Shown: positions 10,816-18,606 of the stretch, piece by piece
Layout of the letters: the number at the start of each line of letters is the position of its first letter
How positions within the stretch are numbered: the first letter of the stretch is position 1
Assembly: GCF_032341175.1 (NCBI RefSeq)
Contig: NZ_CP135435.1
Coordinates: forward strand, 1,984,001 to 2,048,000
Direction of reading: 5' to 3'
DNA length: 64,000 bases
Source: Bacillus sp. DTU_2020_1000418_1_SI_GHA_SEK_038
GTDB lineage: Bacteria > Bacillota > Bacilli > Bacillales > Cytobacillaceae
Notes under the pieces: model-generated
What the model was told of the DNA's origin: nothing
Database searches by the model: none
The model's input: the letters and a program-made list of their open reading frames with translations, nothing else
Program-made: the position numbers and the translations under genes

Positions 10816-10852
10816 ATCCAGCTTGGGTATGTTCACCTAGGCTGGTTTTTTT
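10816..10852 (+). terminator. Terminator of the ABC exporter pair
   Basis: A stem of about 11-12 bp (CCAGCTTGGGT / ACCTAGGCTGG, two internal mismatches) is followed by eight T residues. It also abuts the 3' end of the convergent spo0E-like gene. Confidence 0.8.
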
Positions 10853-11021
10853 AATGTGTAGGTATTTTTTGGCTAAGCTTTCGGTGATACTCATTCAGCA
10901 AATGATCAAGTTCTTGGCTGTATTTGATGGCCGTGGACGAGGCTAAGCCATTTTTCATCGCCACTTGTATCAGTTCAAGTCTTTTCTGTTCAATTAAATT
11001 GAGTAAATCTTTGTTAGACAC
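10851..11021 (-). CDS. Spo0E-like aspartyl-phosphate phosphatase (short)
   Basis: This 56-residue frame starts at GTG (MSNKDLLNLIEQKRLELIQVAMKNG...). It has the two-helix Spo0E pattern: an N-terminal LIEQKRLELIQVA helix and the family signature SQELD (ASSTAIKYSQELDHLLNEYHRKL). Spo0E-family proteins dephosphorylate Spo0A~P and so delay sporulation. An AAAGGA ribosome binding site lies about 9 nt upstream on the minus strand. The overlapping ATG at 11023 is in another frame that stops after 9 codons. Confidence 0.8.
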   Translation of the reverse strand: MSNKDLLNLIEQKRLELIQVAMKNGLASSTAIKYSQELDHLLNEYHRKLSQKIPTH

Positions 11022-11296
11022 ATCTAGTTATCCTTTCAGATCGTTATAAAGAAGATAGCATTACTAAAGAACTTGTTGTTTCTAGAAATGTAAAAACATG
11101 ATAGATTAAAACAAAATTTGTTAACATATGCTATAGTATAGCGAATTTTGGGAATAAATTCAAAAGAAACTTCTATAATAAATAAATAATTTTTTCGTGT
11201 TGAAGATAGAGACACAAATTGTTCAAATCTAATCATTATCATTTCCTAATAACATTTGTTAGAATGGAGAATGAATCGTTTTGAACAGGAGATGTT

Positions 11297-12007
11297 ATGA
11301 TGGCTGACTTAAATGTGTTCATTGCGTTAGGGGCTGGATTTTTAAGTTTTATTTCACCATGTTGCTTGCCTTTGTACCCAGCTTTTTTATCTTATATTAC
11401 AGGTATGTCTGTTGGTGAACTTAAAGAGGAAAATGCGATGCTCCAAAGGCGAAGCATGTTGCATACATTGTTTTTCTTAATTGGATTTTCACTTATTTTT
11501 ATTGCGATCGGTTTTAGTTCTTCATTTCTTGGAACATTCTTTATGGATTACCAAGATTTGATCAGACAAATTGGCGCTATATTTATCTTCTTCTTTGGTT
11601 TAATGGTAGTCGGTTTTCTTAAACCGGAGTTTTTAATGAAGGAAAGAAGATTTGAGTTTAAAAACCGTCCTTCAGGCTTACTAGGATCAATATTGATAGG
11701 AATGGCATTTGCTGCAGGTTGGACACCATGCACAGGTCCTATACTTGGCGCCGTATTCTCACTTGCGGTTTCAAATCCTAATTCAGCAATGATTTATATG
11801 ATAGCCTATATTCTTGGTTTTGCTGTTCCGTTCTTTGTCCTATCTTTCTTTATTGGGAAGCTTAAATGGATTAGAAAAAATAGTTTGCTTATTATGAGAG
11901 TAGGCGGTTACATTATGATGGCAATGGGTGTTGTCTTGTTTTTTGATTGGATGACGAAAATTATTGCAATACTATCACCTTTATTCGGAGGATTTACTGG
12001 CTTTTAG
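11297..12007 (+). CDS. ccdA: Cytochrome c biogenesis protein CcdA
   Basis: CcdA is a DsbD-beta-type membrane thiol transporter that passes reductant across the membrane to ResA/StoA for cytochrome c maturation and spore cortex synthesis. The 236 residues show six hydrophobic segments and the two characteristic Cys regions: [14 protein letters not shown] in helix 1 and [13 protein letters not shown] in helix 4. An AGGAG ribosome binding site precedes the paired ATG codons at 11297 and 11300; either may be used. Synteny with ccdB and ccdC downstream is as in Bacillus. Confidence 0.93.
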   Translation: MMADLNVFIALGAGFLSFISPCCLPLYPAFLSYITGMSVGELKEENAMLQRRSMLHTLFFLIGFSLIFIAIGFSSSFLGTFFMDYQDLIRQIGAIFIFFFGLMVVGFLKPEFLMKERRFEFKNRPSGLLGSILIGMAFAAGWTPCTGPILGAVFSLAVSNPNSAMIYMIAYILGFAVPFFVLSFFIGKLKWIRKNSLLIMRVGGYIMMAMGVVLFFDWMTKIIAILSPLFGGFTGF

Positions 12008-12251
12008 TCTAGCCTGTTTGTAAAATTTTTATAATTGACTTGATAGGATATAACGGATTACAATTATGGGCGAAATTTGTCGTTCTCTTTAAATTGAAAT
12101 TTTACATAATTTTAGATATATTTTATAGTATGTTCTTCTTTAGAAAAAGAATAAATTAGCTTAGATAAAGTCTTTTTTTAGTACATTAAACCTATTAAAA
12201 GTAGGAGTTATTAGATAAACTTCCGATGTAGTTGTCGAGGGGGAAGCAGCA

Positions 12252-12611
12252 ATGGCAAGAATACTAATTGTTGATGATGCAAAGTTTATGAGGATTACAT
12301 TATCAAATATTCTAAAAAAAGCAAATCATGAGATTGTTGGAGAAGGTGAAAACGGCAAAGAGGCTGTTCAATTATATGATGCGTTATTGCCAGATTTAGT
12401 GACAATGGATATTACAATGCCAGAAATGAGCGGACTTGAAGCAGTGAAGGAAATAAAAAGGCAATATCCAAGTGCAAAAGTAATCATGTGTTCTGCGATG
12501 GGGCAACAAAAGATGGTCGTAGAAGCGATCGAATTGGGAGCAAAAGACTTTATTGTAAAGCCGTTTGATGAAGGTAGAGTATTGGAAGCTGTTAATAGAG
12601 TACTAAGTTAA
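12252..12611 (+). CDS. ccdB: CheY-like response regulator CcdB (YneI)
   Basis: This single-domain receiver has 119 residues and no output domain. The acidic pocket DD (ILIVDDAKF, residues 8-9), the phosphoacceptor Asp53 (LVTMDITMPEMSG), the conserved Ser/Thr (IMCSAMGQ) and Lys103 (FIVKPF) are all present. In Bacillus it lies between ccdA and ccdC, and its role in cytochrome c biogenesis is not established. The ribosome binding site is GAGGGGG about 9 nt before the ATG. A very strong terminator follows. Confidence 0.9.
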   Translation: MARILIVDDAKFMRITLSNILKKANHEIVGEGENGKEAVQLYDALLPDLVTMDITMPEMSGLEAVKEIKRQYPSAKVIMCSAMGQQKMVVEAIELGAKDFIVKPFDEGRVLEAVNRVLS

Positions 12612-12623
12612 TATTTAAGGAAC

Positions 12624-12680
12624 ACTGCCTCTGCTTAATCTGAACGTAGACAAGTTCGGATTAAGCAGAGGCAGTTTTAA
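12624..12680 (+). terminator. Very long terminator hairpin after ccdB
   Basis: A 22-bp almost perfect stem (starting ACTGCCTCTGC, ending GCAGAGGCAGT, one G-U pair) with an 8-nt loop is followed by TTTTAATTT. It is unusually stable for a terminator. Confidence 0.85.
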
Positions 12681-12759
12681 TTTCATTTTCTTTCCCTATA
12701 TGAAAGAATTACGATATAATAAAAAATGCAAATTATCATTAGATAAGGGATGTAAAACT

Positions 12760-13245
12760 ATGGATATGGTTATTGTTTCATCAATTGGTGCCATTGGTAT
12801 GGCTATATTTGCCATGTTTCTACGTATGAAGGCAGCTAAAAAACCAGCATCAGCCAAAAAAATTATTTTGCCGCCTATTTTTATGAGTACTGGTGCCCTT
12901 ATGTTCATTTTTCCGTATTTTAGGGTGACAGCCCTTGAAATCTTGGAAGCTCTTTTAGTGGGGATGTTATTTTCCATTTTACTGATTAAAACCTCTAAAT
13001 TTGAAATCAGAGACAATCAAATATATTTAAAGCGGTCAAAGGCATTTCTCTTAATCTTAATCGGTTTACTCATACTTAGAATTGCCGGAAAATTGGTTTT
13101 GAGTTCTTACATTGATCTCGGGCAGCTGGGCGGCATGTTTTGGATATTAGCTTTTGGTATGATTGTTCCATGGAGAGTAGCTATGTATTTGAACTATCGT
13201 AAATTGCAGCGTGAGTTAAGTTTAGCTGAGATTAAGCGGCTGTAA
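12760..13245 (+). CDS. ccdC: CcdC membrane protein (YneJ)
   Basis: This 161-residue protein has four or five hydrophobic segments (from residue 3 SSIGAIGMAIFAMF to FWILAFGMIVPWRVAMYL) and a basic C terminus. It matches CcdC, the third gene of the Bacillus ccd cluster; its biochemical role is unclear. I place the start at the ATG at 12760 after AAGGGATG. The 20 extra residues from 12700 are Lys-rich and overlap the promoter region. It may have its own promoter because the strong ccdB terminator lies upstream. Confidence 0.85.
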   Translation: MDMVIVSSIGAIGMAIFAMFLRMKAAKKPASAKKIILPPIFMSTGALMFIFPYFRVTALEILEALLVGMLFSILLIKTSKFEIRDNQIYLKRSKAFLLILIGLLILRIAGKLVLSSYIDLGQLGGMFWILAFGMIVPWRVAMYLNYRKLQRELSLAEIKRL

Positions 13246-13292
13246 GAACCTTGCTGTTTAAAGTTTCACTTTATCGAATTGATAGATAATAT

Positions 13293-13332
13293 AAATGCCA
13301 CAGATTAGACAAAATCTGTGGCATTTGTAATA
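13293..13332. terminator. Bidirectional terminator between ccdC and yneK
   Basis: A 14-bp stem (AAATGCCACAGATT / AATCTGTGGCATTT) with a short loop lies between two convergent genes. Confidence 0.8.
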
Positions 13333-13358
13333 TTAAAACCATTCTCCTTTGAGAATGG

Positions 13359-13784
13359 TCAAAATAAATGCTCGTATGGAGCCATGTTTATTTCTTTTTC
13401 AGTTAGTCTTTTTCTTAAGAATTTATGATCTCTTTTTGGTGTCGCGACAATATATCCTCTTATTATTAAATCTTCATTAATTAAAGTAACCTTTTCCTTT
13501 AGTGCAAGCTCGCCAATTTTTCCAGCGATTTTATGCCTTGCTACATCACGGAACAGCTCGGGTACAGGACTAACAAGCTCCTCAAGCAATTTTTTTCCCT
13601 CTTGATTCCAAAGATGCTTTGATTCATTCACATAATATTCTTCCCAATCCATATCCGATTTTCCGTCTACCTTTGGCATCTTTTTCAAGAACTTTCGAAA
13701 CATAAAAAAGCCGCCAATGGCAAAAGAACCTGTCAGAATAACAACCCAAAATAGAATAAACCACAAAAACCATCCATCAAGCAT
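13359..13784 (-). CDS. yneK: YneK, DUF2621 membrane-anchored protein
   Basis: This 141-residue protein has one N-terminal transmembrane helix (about residues 6-28, FLWFILFWVVILTGSFAIGGFFMF) and a soluble C-terminal domain (WEEYYVNESKHLWNQEGKKLLEELVSPVPELFRDVARHKIAGKIGELA). It matches the DUF2621 family, of which B. subtilis YneK is a member. Function is unknown. The gene is convergent to ccdC and divergent from selC. Confidence 0.85.
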   Translation of the reverse strand: MLDGWFLWFILFWVVILTGSFAIGGFFMFRKFLKKMPKVDGKSDMDWEEYYVNESKHLWNQEGKKLLEELVSPVPELFRDVARHKIAGKIGELALKEKVTLINEDLIIRGYIVATPKRDHKFLRKRLTEKEINMAPYEHLF

Positions 13785-13883
13785 GTATCTTCACCTACAA
13801 ATAAATTTTCCTTATTATATTATAAACTCTTGACAGATTGGAGACAAGTAATGAGAACCTAATAATGATTTCAGATTAATTCC

Positions 13884-13912
13884 TTGCTCTATAGTTCTTA
13901 AACTACTATAAT
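13884..13912 (+). promoter_or_regulatory. Predicted selC promoter
   Basis: A -35 TTGCTC (13884-13889), a 17-bp spacer and a perfect -10 TATAAT (13907-13912) would start transcription near 13919, about 11 nt before the mature tRNA 5' end. Confidence 0.6.
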
Positions 13913-13929
13913 TAAACATGTCTAATCAA

Positions 13930-14026
13930 GGGGCTGAATGGGGTACTGGTGTCCTCCGTAGTCTTCAAAACTATCTGTGACCACCGTGTGTGGTCAGCTG
14001 GGTTCGATTCCCAGGCAGTCCCGCCA
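13930..14026 (+). tRNA. selC: tRNA-Sec (anticodon TCA)
   Basis: This 97-nt gene encodes the selenocysteine tRNA that reads UGA. The anticodon arm is GTAGT / ACTAT around the loop CTTCAAA with anticodon TCA. A long variable arm has a perfect 7-bp stem TGACCAC / GTGGTCA. The T arm is CTGGG-TTCGATT-CCCAG. The acceptor pairs GGGGCTG with CAGTCCC, with an A/G pair at the eighth position, followed by a G discriminator and encoded CCA, as in E. coli selC. The long acceptor and large variable arm distinguish it from an ordinary suppressor tRNA. It lies on its own with a promoter and terminator. selB lies 10.4 kb downstream. Confidence 0.93.
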
Positions 14027-14099
14027 TATTAAACTAGGGATGTTTCTTATATAAAATTATTGACACCAACCAATTTAATATAACAGGCAGAAATTAATT

Positions 14100-14134
14100 A
14101 AAAAACACTTGGATATTTTTCCAAGTGTTTTTTC
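14100..14134. terminator. Terminator after selC, shared with the convergent nuclease gene
   Basis: The hairpin AAAACACTTGG / CCAAGTGTTTT with an 8-nt A/T loop is flanked by A and T runs, so it can work in both directions. Confidence 0.8.
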
Positions 14135-14142
14135 ATCTCTTT

Positions 14143-15288
14143 TTATCGCTCACATGCCCAATTGTCTTTATCTCGGTCATGTTTTGAATCGTAAGCAGGG
14201 TGATCAGCAGGAACTCCGTTAGGATAAACCTTCCTTAATTCCGTACAGTTTTTATATGACTCGTTGCTGCTAGTTGAAGGGGCAGCAGGAGTGGAGCCTG
14301 TATTCGAATTTGTGCTTGATTTTGTATTGTTATTTGTGTTGTTTGATGATGAAGATGTTGAGCCGCTGCTGGATGCTGTTGTCTTTGAATCCAGATCACC
14401 TTTTGTAGTACCTTCCGCTCCGAAAGCCCATAAACCGGTATTTTGTTCTCTCGCTTCGCGGGCAAATTTTACAAAGTAATCACTGTATTTCACGTCAGGC
14501 GGATAAGTAGAAGGTTCTGCATATCCATTTAAAACAAGATCGGCATTAAACATTTTTGAGCGAATTTCATTTTCATCCATATCGTTCGTTGGAATATCAA
14601 GCCAAACAATTCGAAGATATCGAGCATAGCGATCAGTATCTGATACGTCCTTCTGTAAGTATACTTGTTTCCCTTCGAGCTTTGAAGTGGTATAGTTGCT
14701 TGCTTCCTTGCCGTATTCTTCAGTTTTCGTAGTAGACTCAGGTGTATTCACACCTACAAGGCGAACTTTTCTGCCGTCTGAGGTTTCGACTGTATCTCCG
14801 TCTACAACTCTGCTAATTGTCACTAATTCTAATCCTAACGTGCTAGCCTGTTCTTCTTTTGCATTTTGTTCTGCTTCGAGTTTCTCTTTTTCTAATCGTT
14901 CCTCTTCAGCTTTCGCTTCTTCTTTTGCTCTCGCCTCTGCTTCTGCTTTAGCTTTTTCTTCTTCTTCCTCTTTCTTAGCTATTTCCGCCGCTTCTTTTTC
15001 CGCCGAATCTTTTTGCGCAGTTGTACTTGCTAACTGATTTTCGTTATTTTTATCTGCTGTTTCGGTTGTATCAGCAAATGAAACCCCTAGAATTAAAAAC
15101 AAGATCAATCCTGCTGTAACTATCAATCCTGGTTTCTTAACTATAATGTTTCCCTTTTTCTTTTGATTGGATAAATATAACCCAATTAAAAACACAGCTG
15201 TCCCAATAAATGCAAATGGTACTGCAATACCCATGATTAGCATGAATAATAAAATGACAGCTAGTATGATTCCTTTAATGAATTTCAT
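14143..15288 (-). CDS. Secreted/membrane thermonuclease with Excalibur domain
   Basis: This 381-residue protein joins two or three N-terminal hydrophobic segments (residues 5-70), a charged Glu/Lys/Ala coiled-coil (about 85-145), a staphylococcal-nuclease domain (about 150-295) and a Ser/Thr/Asn-rich linker before a C-terminal Excalibur motif. The nuclease motifs are visible: VVDGDTVE, RLVGVNTPES, and DRYARYLRIVW for the catalytic Arg/Asp region. Excalibur has DRDKDNWACER, a calcium-loop-like segment. It should be an extracellular, membrane-tethered DNase. It lies between selC and a holin-like gene in an accessory-looking stretch. Confidence 0.87.
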   Translation of the reverse strand: MKFIKGIILAVILLFMLIMGIAVPFAFIGTAVFLIGLYLSNQKKKGNIIVKKPGLIVTAGLILFLILGVSFADTTETADKNNENQLASTTAQKDSAEKEAAEIAKKEEEEEKAKAEAEARAKEEAKAEEERLEKEKLEAEQNAKEEQASTLGLELVTISRVVDGDTVETSDGRKVRLVGVNTPESTTKTEEYGKEASNYTTSKLEGKQVYLQKDVSDTDRYARYLRIVWLDIPTNDMDENEIRSKMFNADLVLNGYAEPSTYPPDVKYSDYFVKFAREAREQNTGLWAFGAEGTTKGDLDSKTTASSSGSTSSSSNNTNNNTKSSTNSNTGSTPAAPSTSSNESYKNCTELRKVYPNGVPADHPAYDSKHDRDKDNWACER

Positions 15289-15519
15289 TTAATTTTCCTC
15301 ACTCCTAAACCTTAGTTTCTAACATATGAATACATTCAATGATAATTATACATGTTTTTTGTCATTTATTGATTCTGTTAGAAATGTAAAAATTTTATGA
15401 ATATGTAAGTGGTTTGAAAAAATAATGAAAAAGCGGAAGGGATTGTCCAAGCCAAATGGCACAACTTTAATAAAATAATATGGAAGATCTCCTCCCTTAG
15501 GTCTTGTGAACTACACTTT

Positions 15520-15584
15520 ACCGTTCATATCAATGAACGGTCATTTTTTTGGCATAATGGAAAAGGCCTCTTCAACGGAGGCCA
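15520..15584. terminator. Two hairpins in the 15289-15593 gap
   Basis: The hairpin 15520-15541 (ACCGTTCAT / ATGAACGGT) is followed by TCATTTTTTT on the plus strand. A second hairpin, 15564-15583 (AGGCCTC / GAGGCC), acts as the minus-strand terminator of the holin-like gene. I see no gene in this 305-bp gap. Confidence 0.6.
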
Positions 15585-15593
15585 TTCTCGTTT

Positions 15594-15872
15594 TTATTGT
15601 CCTTTCTTACTTTTTTTCGAGCTATTTCTAATTTTTGTTTGCTTGTACATTTGATGTCCTAACACAGCAACTCCGGCAGCAGTGATACCGTTTACAAGTC
15701 CATCTATAGAAAATCCAAATGCCACGCTTCCGACTGTGATCGATGCGATAAAGAGTATCCAAATAATCAACCAATCAGGGATGGCTGGTGTTTGTTTAAG
15801 GGCAAACCCCAGCACCCAAAGGGCAGGTACTAGCATAATATAATTCTGATTTAAATAATCAATAAGATTCAA
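15594..15872 (-). CDS. Holin-like protein (Phage_holin_5_2 type)
   Basis: This 92-residue protein has three hydrophobic segments (about residues 12-26, 35-50 and 54-71) and a strongly basic C terminus (KQTKIRNSSKKSKKGQ), the layout of small phage-type holins of the Phage_holin_5_2 group. Isolated chromosomal copies are common in Bacillus. I prefer the TTG at 15872, placed 7 nt after AGGAGG. The upstream in-frame GTG at 15881 lies inside that ribosome binding site. No endolysin is adjacent, so a lytic role is doubtful. Confidence 0.7.
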   Translation of the reverse strand: MNLIDYLNQNYIMLVPALWVLGFALKQTPAIPDWLIIWILFIASITVGSVAFGFSIDGLVNGITAAGVAVLGHQMYKQTKIRNSSKKSKKGQ

Positions 15873-16094
15873 AAAAGTCACCTCCTATTTCCACATTTAT
15901 ATATTTTATGCAAATCAAGAAATTTGGCTTGTTTTATCTCCTAAATTATACGGAATGGAAGAATACATAGCGGCCATATCCTTTTTAGATCAGCACCTAT
16001 ATATAGAAAGTAACAGGAGGTGATCTTTAAATTTATTATTATATTAGAAAGGAGCATTCCTGTTAGAAGTATTTTCGGGGACTTGAAAAAAAAA

Positions 16095-16170
16095 GAGCCC
16101 TCTTGGTATGATACGGGGTGTCAAATCGTGTGGCGAATTGACCCCTAACTTAGTTAACCAAGGAGGACTC
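16095..16170 (+). promoter_or_regulatory. Hairpin that could mask the IS110 transposase ribosome binding site
   Basis: Bases 16095-16107 (GAGCCCTCTTGGT) can pair with 16157-16170 (ACCAAGGAGGACTC) with one mismatch and one bulge. The second arm contains the AGGAGG ribosome binding site of the transposase at 16175. A transcript entering from outside would carry both arms, hide the site and limit transposase translation. Confidence 0.55.
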
Positions 16171-16174
16171 CAAA

Positions 16175-17452
16175 ATGGATTTTAAACAAAATCAGAAAAT
16201 AAATCAAGTCACCGAAAAAACACTAGTTGTGGGAATCGACATTGCCAAGCGGACACACTTCGCTTGTTTTGTAGATGACCGTGGACGAGTGCTCCAAAAA
16301 TCATTCTCTGTTTCTCAATCTGGAGATGGATTCGAGCTTTTCTATCAACGTATTCTCGCTGCAATGAGAGAAAACGGAAAAACAGAAGTCATTATCGGGA
16401 TTGAACCGACTGGCCATTATTGGCTCAATATCGCCTATTTCCTTGAGGAACGGGGCATCCCCCTAGTCATGGTTAATCCTATGCATGTTAGACGGTCGAA
16501 AGAGTTGGATGATAATTTGCCAACGAAGCATGACCGCAAAGATGCACTTGTGATTGCTCGTCTTTTAAAAGACGGACGGTTCAGCTATCCCCGTATCTTG
16601 AAAGGTATGGAAGCTGAACTTCGCGTCGGGTCAACGTTAAGAAGCAAATTGACAGAAGAACTAGGGTCTGTAAAAAACATGATCATTCGCTGGTTAGATC
16701 GCTATTTTCCTGAATTCACTCAGGTTTTCCCATCATTCGGAAAAATGGCTATGGCCGTACTTGAATGTACTCCATTTCCAAGTGATCTTCACCAGAAACA
16801 GCCTGAAGAAATTTTAGCGCTTTATCGGAAGGTCGATGGGTTAAAATCCCCTCAAAGACCGAAAGCAACGAGAATCATTGAAGTCGCCGAGAGGTCTATT
16901 GGTGTAACTGAAGGACATAAGATGGCCCGTATTGAAATAGCCACACTTGTCCGCCGTTACCATCAGCTCGAAAAAGATATCGAAAGCATTTCTCAACACT
17001 TAGTTAATCTTGTAAAAACGACTGTAGAATATGAATGGTTATCAACGGTTCCAGGGCTTGGAGATACAACAATTGTCGATTTATTAGCTGAAATCGGAAG
17101 CTTTTCTCACTACGAAGATCCACGCCAACTAATCAAACTCGCGGGATTAACGTTACGTGAAAACTCCTCTGGCTTGCACAAAGGACAAAAGCGCATCTCC
17201 AAACGAGGCAGAAGAAAACTACGTGCCCTCCTGTTCCGAGTGATGATGCCGATGATTCTCCACAACGAAGCCTTTAAAAAGTTACACGAGTATTATACAA
17301 ACCGTAAGGTTAATCCCTTACGCAAGAAGCAATCCATCGTAGTTCTATGCGGTAAGCTATTAAAAGTACTACATGGGATAAGCACTAAGCACAAAGCGTT
17401 TGACGAACAGCGAATGATGAGGGATATTCCTAGTCTCGTAGAGGCTGCGTAA
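16175..17452 (+). CDS. IS110-family RNA-guided transposase/recombinase
   Basis: The 425-residue protein has the N-terminal RuvC-like DEDD domain: VVGIDIAKRTHFAC with Asp22, IGIEPTGHYW with the Glu, and HDRKDALVIARLL with the last acidic residues. A coiled-coil region follows (about residues 230-270), then the C-terminal Transposase_20 domain (STVPGLGDTTIVDLLAEIG ... AGLTLRENSSG ... KRISKRGRRKLRALLF). Family members recombine DNA guided by a bridge RNA encoded in the element's non-coding end. The gene looks intact. Its AGGAGG site lies inside an upstream inverted repeat. Confidence 0.93.
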   Translation: MDFKQNQKINQVTEKTLVVGIDIAKRTHFACFVDDRGRVLQKSFSVSQSGDGFELFYQRILAAMRENGKTEVIIGIEPTGHYWLNIAYFLEERGIPLVMVNPMHVRRSKELDDNLPTKHDRKDALVIARLLKDGRFSYPRILKGMEAELRVGSTLRSKLTEELGSVKNMIIRWLDRYFPEFTQVFPSFGKMAMAVLECTPFPSDLHQKQPEEILALYRKVDGLKSPQRPKATRIIEVAERSIGVTEGHKMARIEIATLVRRYHQLEKDIESISQHLVNLVKTTVEYEWLSTVPGLGDTTIVDLLAEIGSFSHYEDPRQLIKLAGLTLRENSSGLHKGQKRISKRGRRKLRALLFRVMMPMILHNEAFKKLHEYYTNRKVNPLRKKQSIVVLCGKLLKVLHGISTKHKAFDEQRMMRDIPSLVEAA

Positions 17453-17775
17453 AGCTCTACGTCCCCTTATACCTAGACAAAAGGATGACACGGAGAAGCT
17501 GGCAATATTTTCACCATTCGACCGAGAGTCCCTAAAGGAGCTTCGCTAGCCTCTGCCTTATGACTAGACCGAACGAAGGAATGTAGGCACACTGATGCCC
17601 AGAGACATGGGAGGGTACGTCATCATAAGCTACGCAGAGATCCATTGTGCATCTCATAATTTCCTATCACTACTTTCTATTATTATCCAGTAGTGACCGC
17701 GAAGCGTACCCATATGTTGGAATAGTTTCACATAATATAAAAATATTGTTAGGAATCGTGTCGAAAAATATTTTT
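17453..17775 (+). ncRNA. Candidate IS110/IS1111 bridge-RNA region
   Basis: No reading frame is credible in this stretch after the transposase. It contains short complementary segments, for example GAGATCCATTGTGCATCTC near 17637-17655, and is more GC-rich than the neighbouring intergenic DNA up to about 17700. IS1111-type members of the IS110 family carry their bridge RNA downstream of the recombinase, so this is the natural place for it. The assignment is by position and family knowledge; I did not derive a full fold. Confidence 0.45.
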
Positions 17776-17837
17776 TTGACACCTCAACAATGGGTTAAAC
17801 CATTGATATATCAACATTTATAGAGGGAGTGCGAAAC

Positions 17838-17975
17838 ATGGAGGATCTTTTACCATTGATAAGCGAAGTAGGCTTTCCAATAATTGTGACGCTATTTTTG
17901 CTGCACAGAATAGAAGCGAAGCTAGACGTAGTGGTAAATTCCATTCAGGGGCTTCCTGACCGTCTAAAGGAGTAA
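17838..17975 (+). CDS. YvrJ family peptide
   Basis: This 45-residue frame begins MEDLLPLISEVGFPIIVTLFLLHRIEAKLD, which is typical of the YvrJ family: one amphipathic/transmembrane helix followed by a short charged tail. Such genes are often found beside holin-like genes in Bacillus; function is unknown. The ribosome binding site GAGGGAGTG precedes the ATG. The IS110 element now separates it from the holin-like gene. Confidence 0.8.
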   Translation: MEDLLPLISEVGFPIIVTLFLLHRIEAKLDVVVNSIQGLPDRLKE

Positions 17976-18174
17976 GCCTAGTAGTTAACATTTATTGACT
18001 TTCAATTCCAAAAATGCTAAATTTAAATCAGCCGTTATGCATCGCATTATATTTTTGCAAGCAATTTTCCAAAGTATTCTTTTGTTTGGATGAGTAATAA
18101 GGAGTAAAGCTATAATCGTTGTGAATGGTGAATTAACACATGGCTTTTAACAGCCTATAGGAGGATTTTTTTAC

Positions 18175-18375
18175 ATGAAAAACGGTAAAGTTAAATGGTT
18201 TAATGCTGAAAAAGGTTTCGGATTCATCGAAGGTGAAGACGGAAACGATGTATTCGTACATTACTCTGCAATCCAAACTGAAGGATTCAAAACATTAGAA
18301 GAAGGTCAAGAAGTATCTTTTGAAGTTGTTGAAGGTGCTCGTGGACCACAAGCTGCTAACGTAAATAAACTATAA
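18175..18375 (+). CDS. Cold-shock protein (CspA/CspB family)
   Basis: This 66-residue single cold-shock domain acts as an RNA chaperone. RNP1 (KGFGFIE, residues 13-19) and RNP2 (VFVHY, residues 26-30) are intact, and the length is the family's usual one. A TAGGAGG ribosome binding site precedes the ATG. The approximately 200-nt stretch upstream (17976-18174) holds no gene and may include the long 5' leader typical of csp mRNAs. A terminator follows. I cannot say which of the Bacillus paralogues (CspB, CspC, CspD) it matches best. Confidence 0.95.
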   Translation: MKNGKVKWFNAEKGFGFIEGEDGNDVFVHYSAIQTEGFKTLEEGQEVSFEVVEGARGPQAANVNKL

Positions 18376-18387
18376 TCATAAACTATA

Positions 18388-18420
18388 AACAGTCCTGCTT
18401 TTGTGGGGCTGTTTTTTATT
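18388..18420 (+). terminator. Terminator of the csp gene
   Basis: The stem AACAGTCCTGC / GTGGGGCTGTT (with G-U pairs) around TTTT is followed by a T run. Confidence 0.75.
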
Positions 18421-18440
18421 TGATTATATTTAATTGAAAA

Positions 18441-18486
18441 TTGGAAATCCTTCTGTAGATATTGTTATAATAGGTACATATGTTCG
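18441..18486 (+). promoter_or_regulatory. sbcDC promoter with overlapping LexA box
   Basis: A perfect -10 TATAAT (18466-18471), with TTGGAA at 18441-18446 as a possible -35, is followed at once by GGTACATATGTTCG (18473-18486), which matches the Bacillus LexA box at 12 of 14 positions. Binding there would cover the transcription start. Confidence 0.6.
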
Positions 18487-18606
18487 TTTTTTGGTATCCA
18501 CCTAGTAATTACTTCCTCAGACGTCTACACCAGACCTATAAAAACATAAATTTGATATAATGAGTGTATTTGAGACTAGTAATATAAAGATAAGAAGGTG
18601 AAGATT

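Larger units (their letters stand above)
16117..17783 (+). mobile_element. IS110-family insertion sequence (approximate ends)
   Basis: The element contains a complete DEDD transposase gene and about 330 bp of non-coding tail. A 9-bp inverted repeat, GGTGTCAAA at 16117-16125 and TTTGACACC at 17775-17783, may be the subterminal repeat seen in IS1111-like members of the family. The exact boundaries, usually short core dinucleotides outside such repeats, cannot be fixed from one copy. It sits between a holin-like gene and a YvrJ gene, without an obvious target duplication, as expected for IS110. Confidence 0.7.

Noticed and set aside
11227..11241. Fur/PerR-like box upstream of ccdA
   Set aside because: Only about 11 of 14 positions match the 7-1-7 consensus, one half-site is poor, and ccdA is not known to be iron-controlled.
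14264..15037. Plus-strand frames opposite the nuclease gene
   Set aside because: They are Ser/Val-rich antisense frames of the coding repeats and lack start signals.
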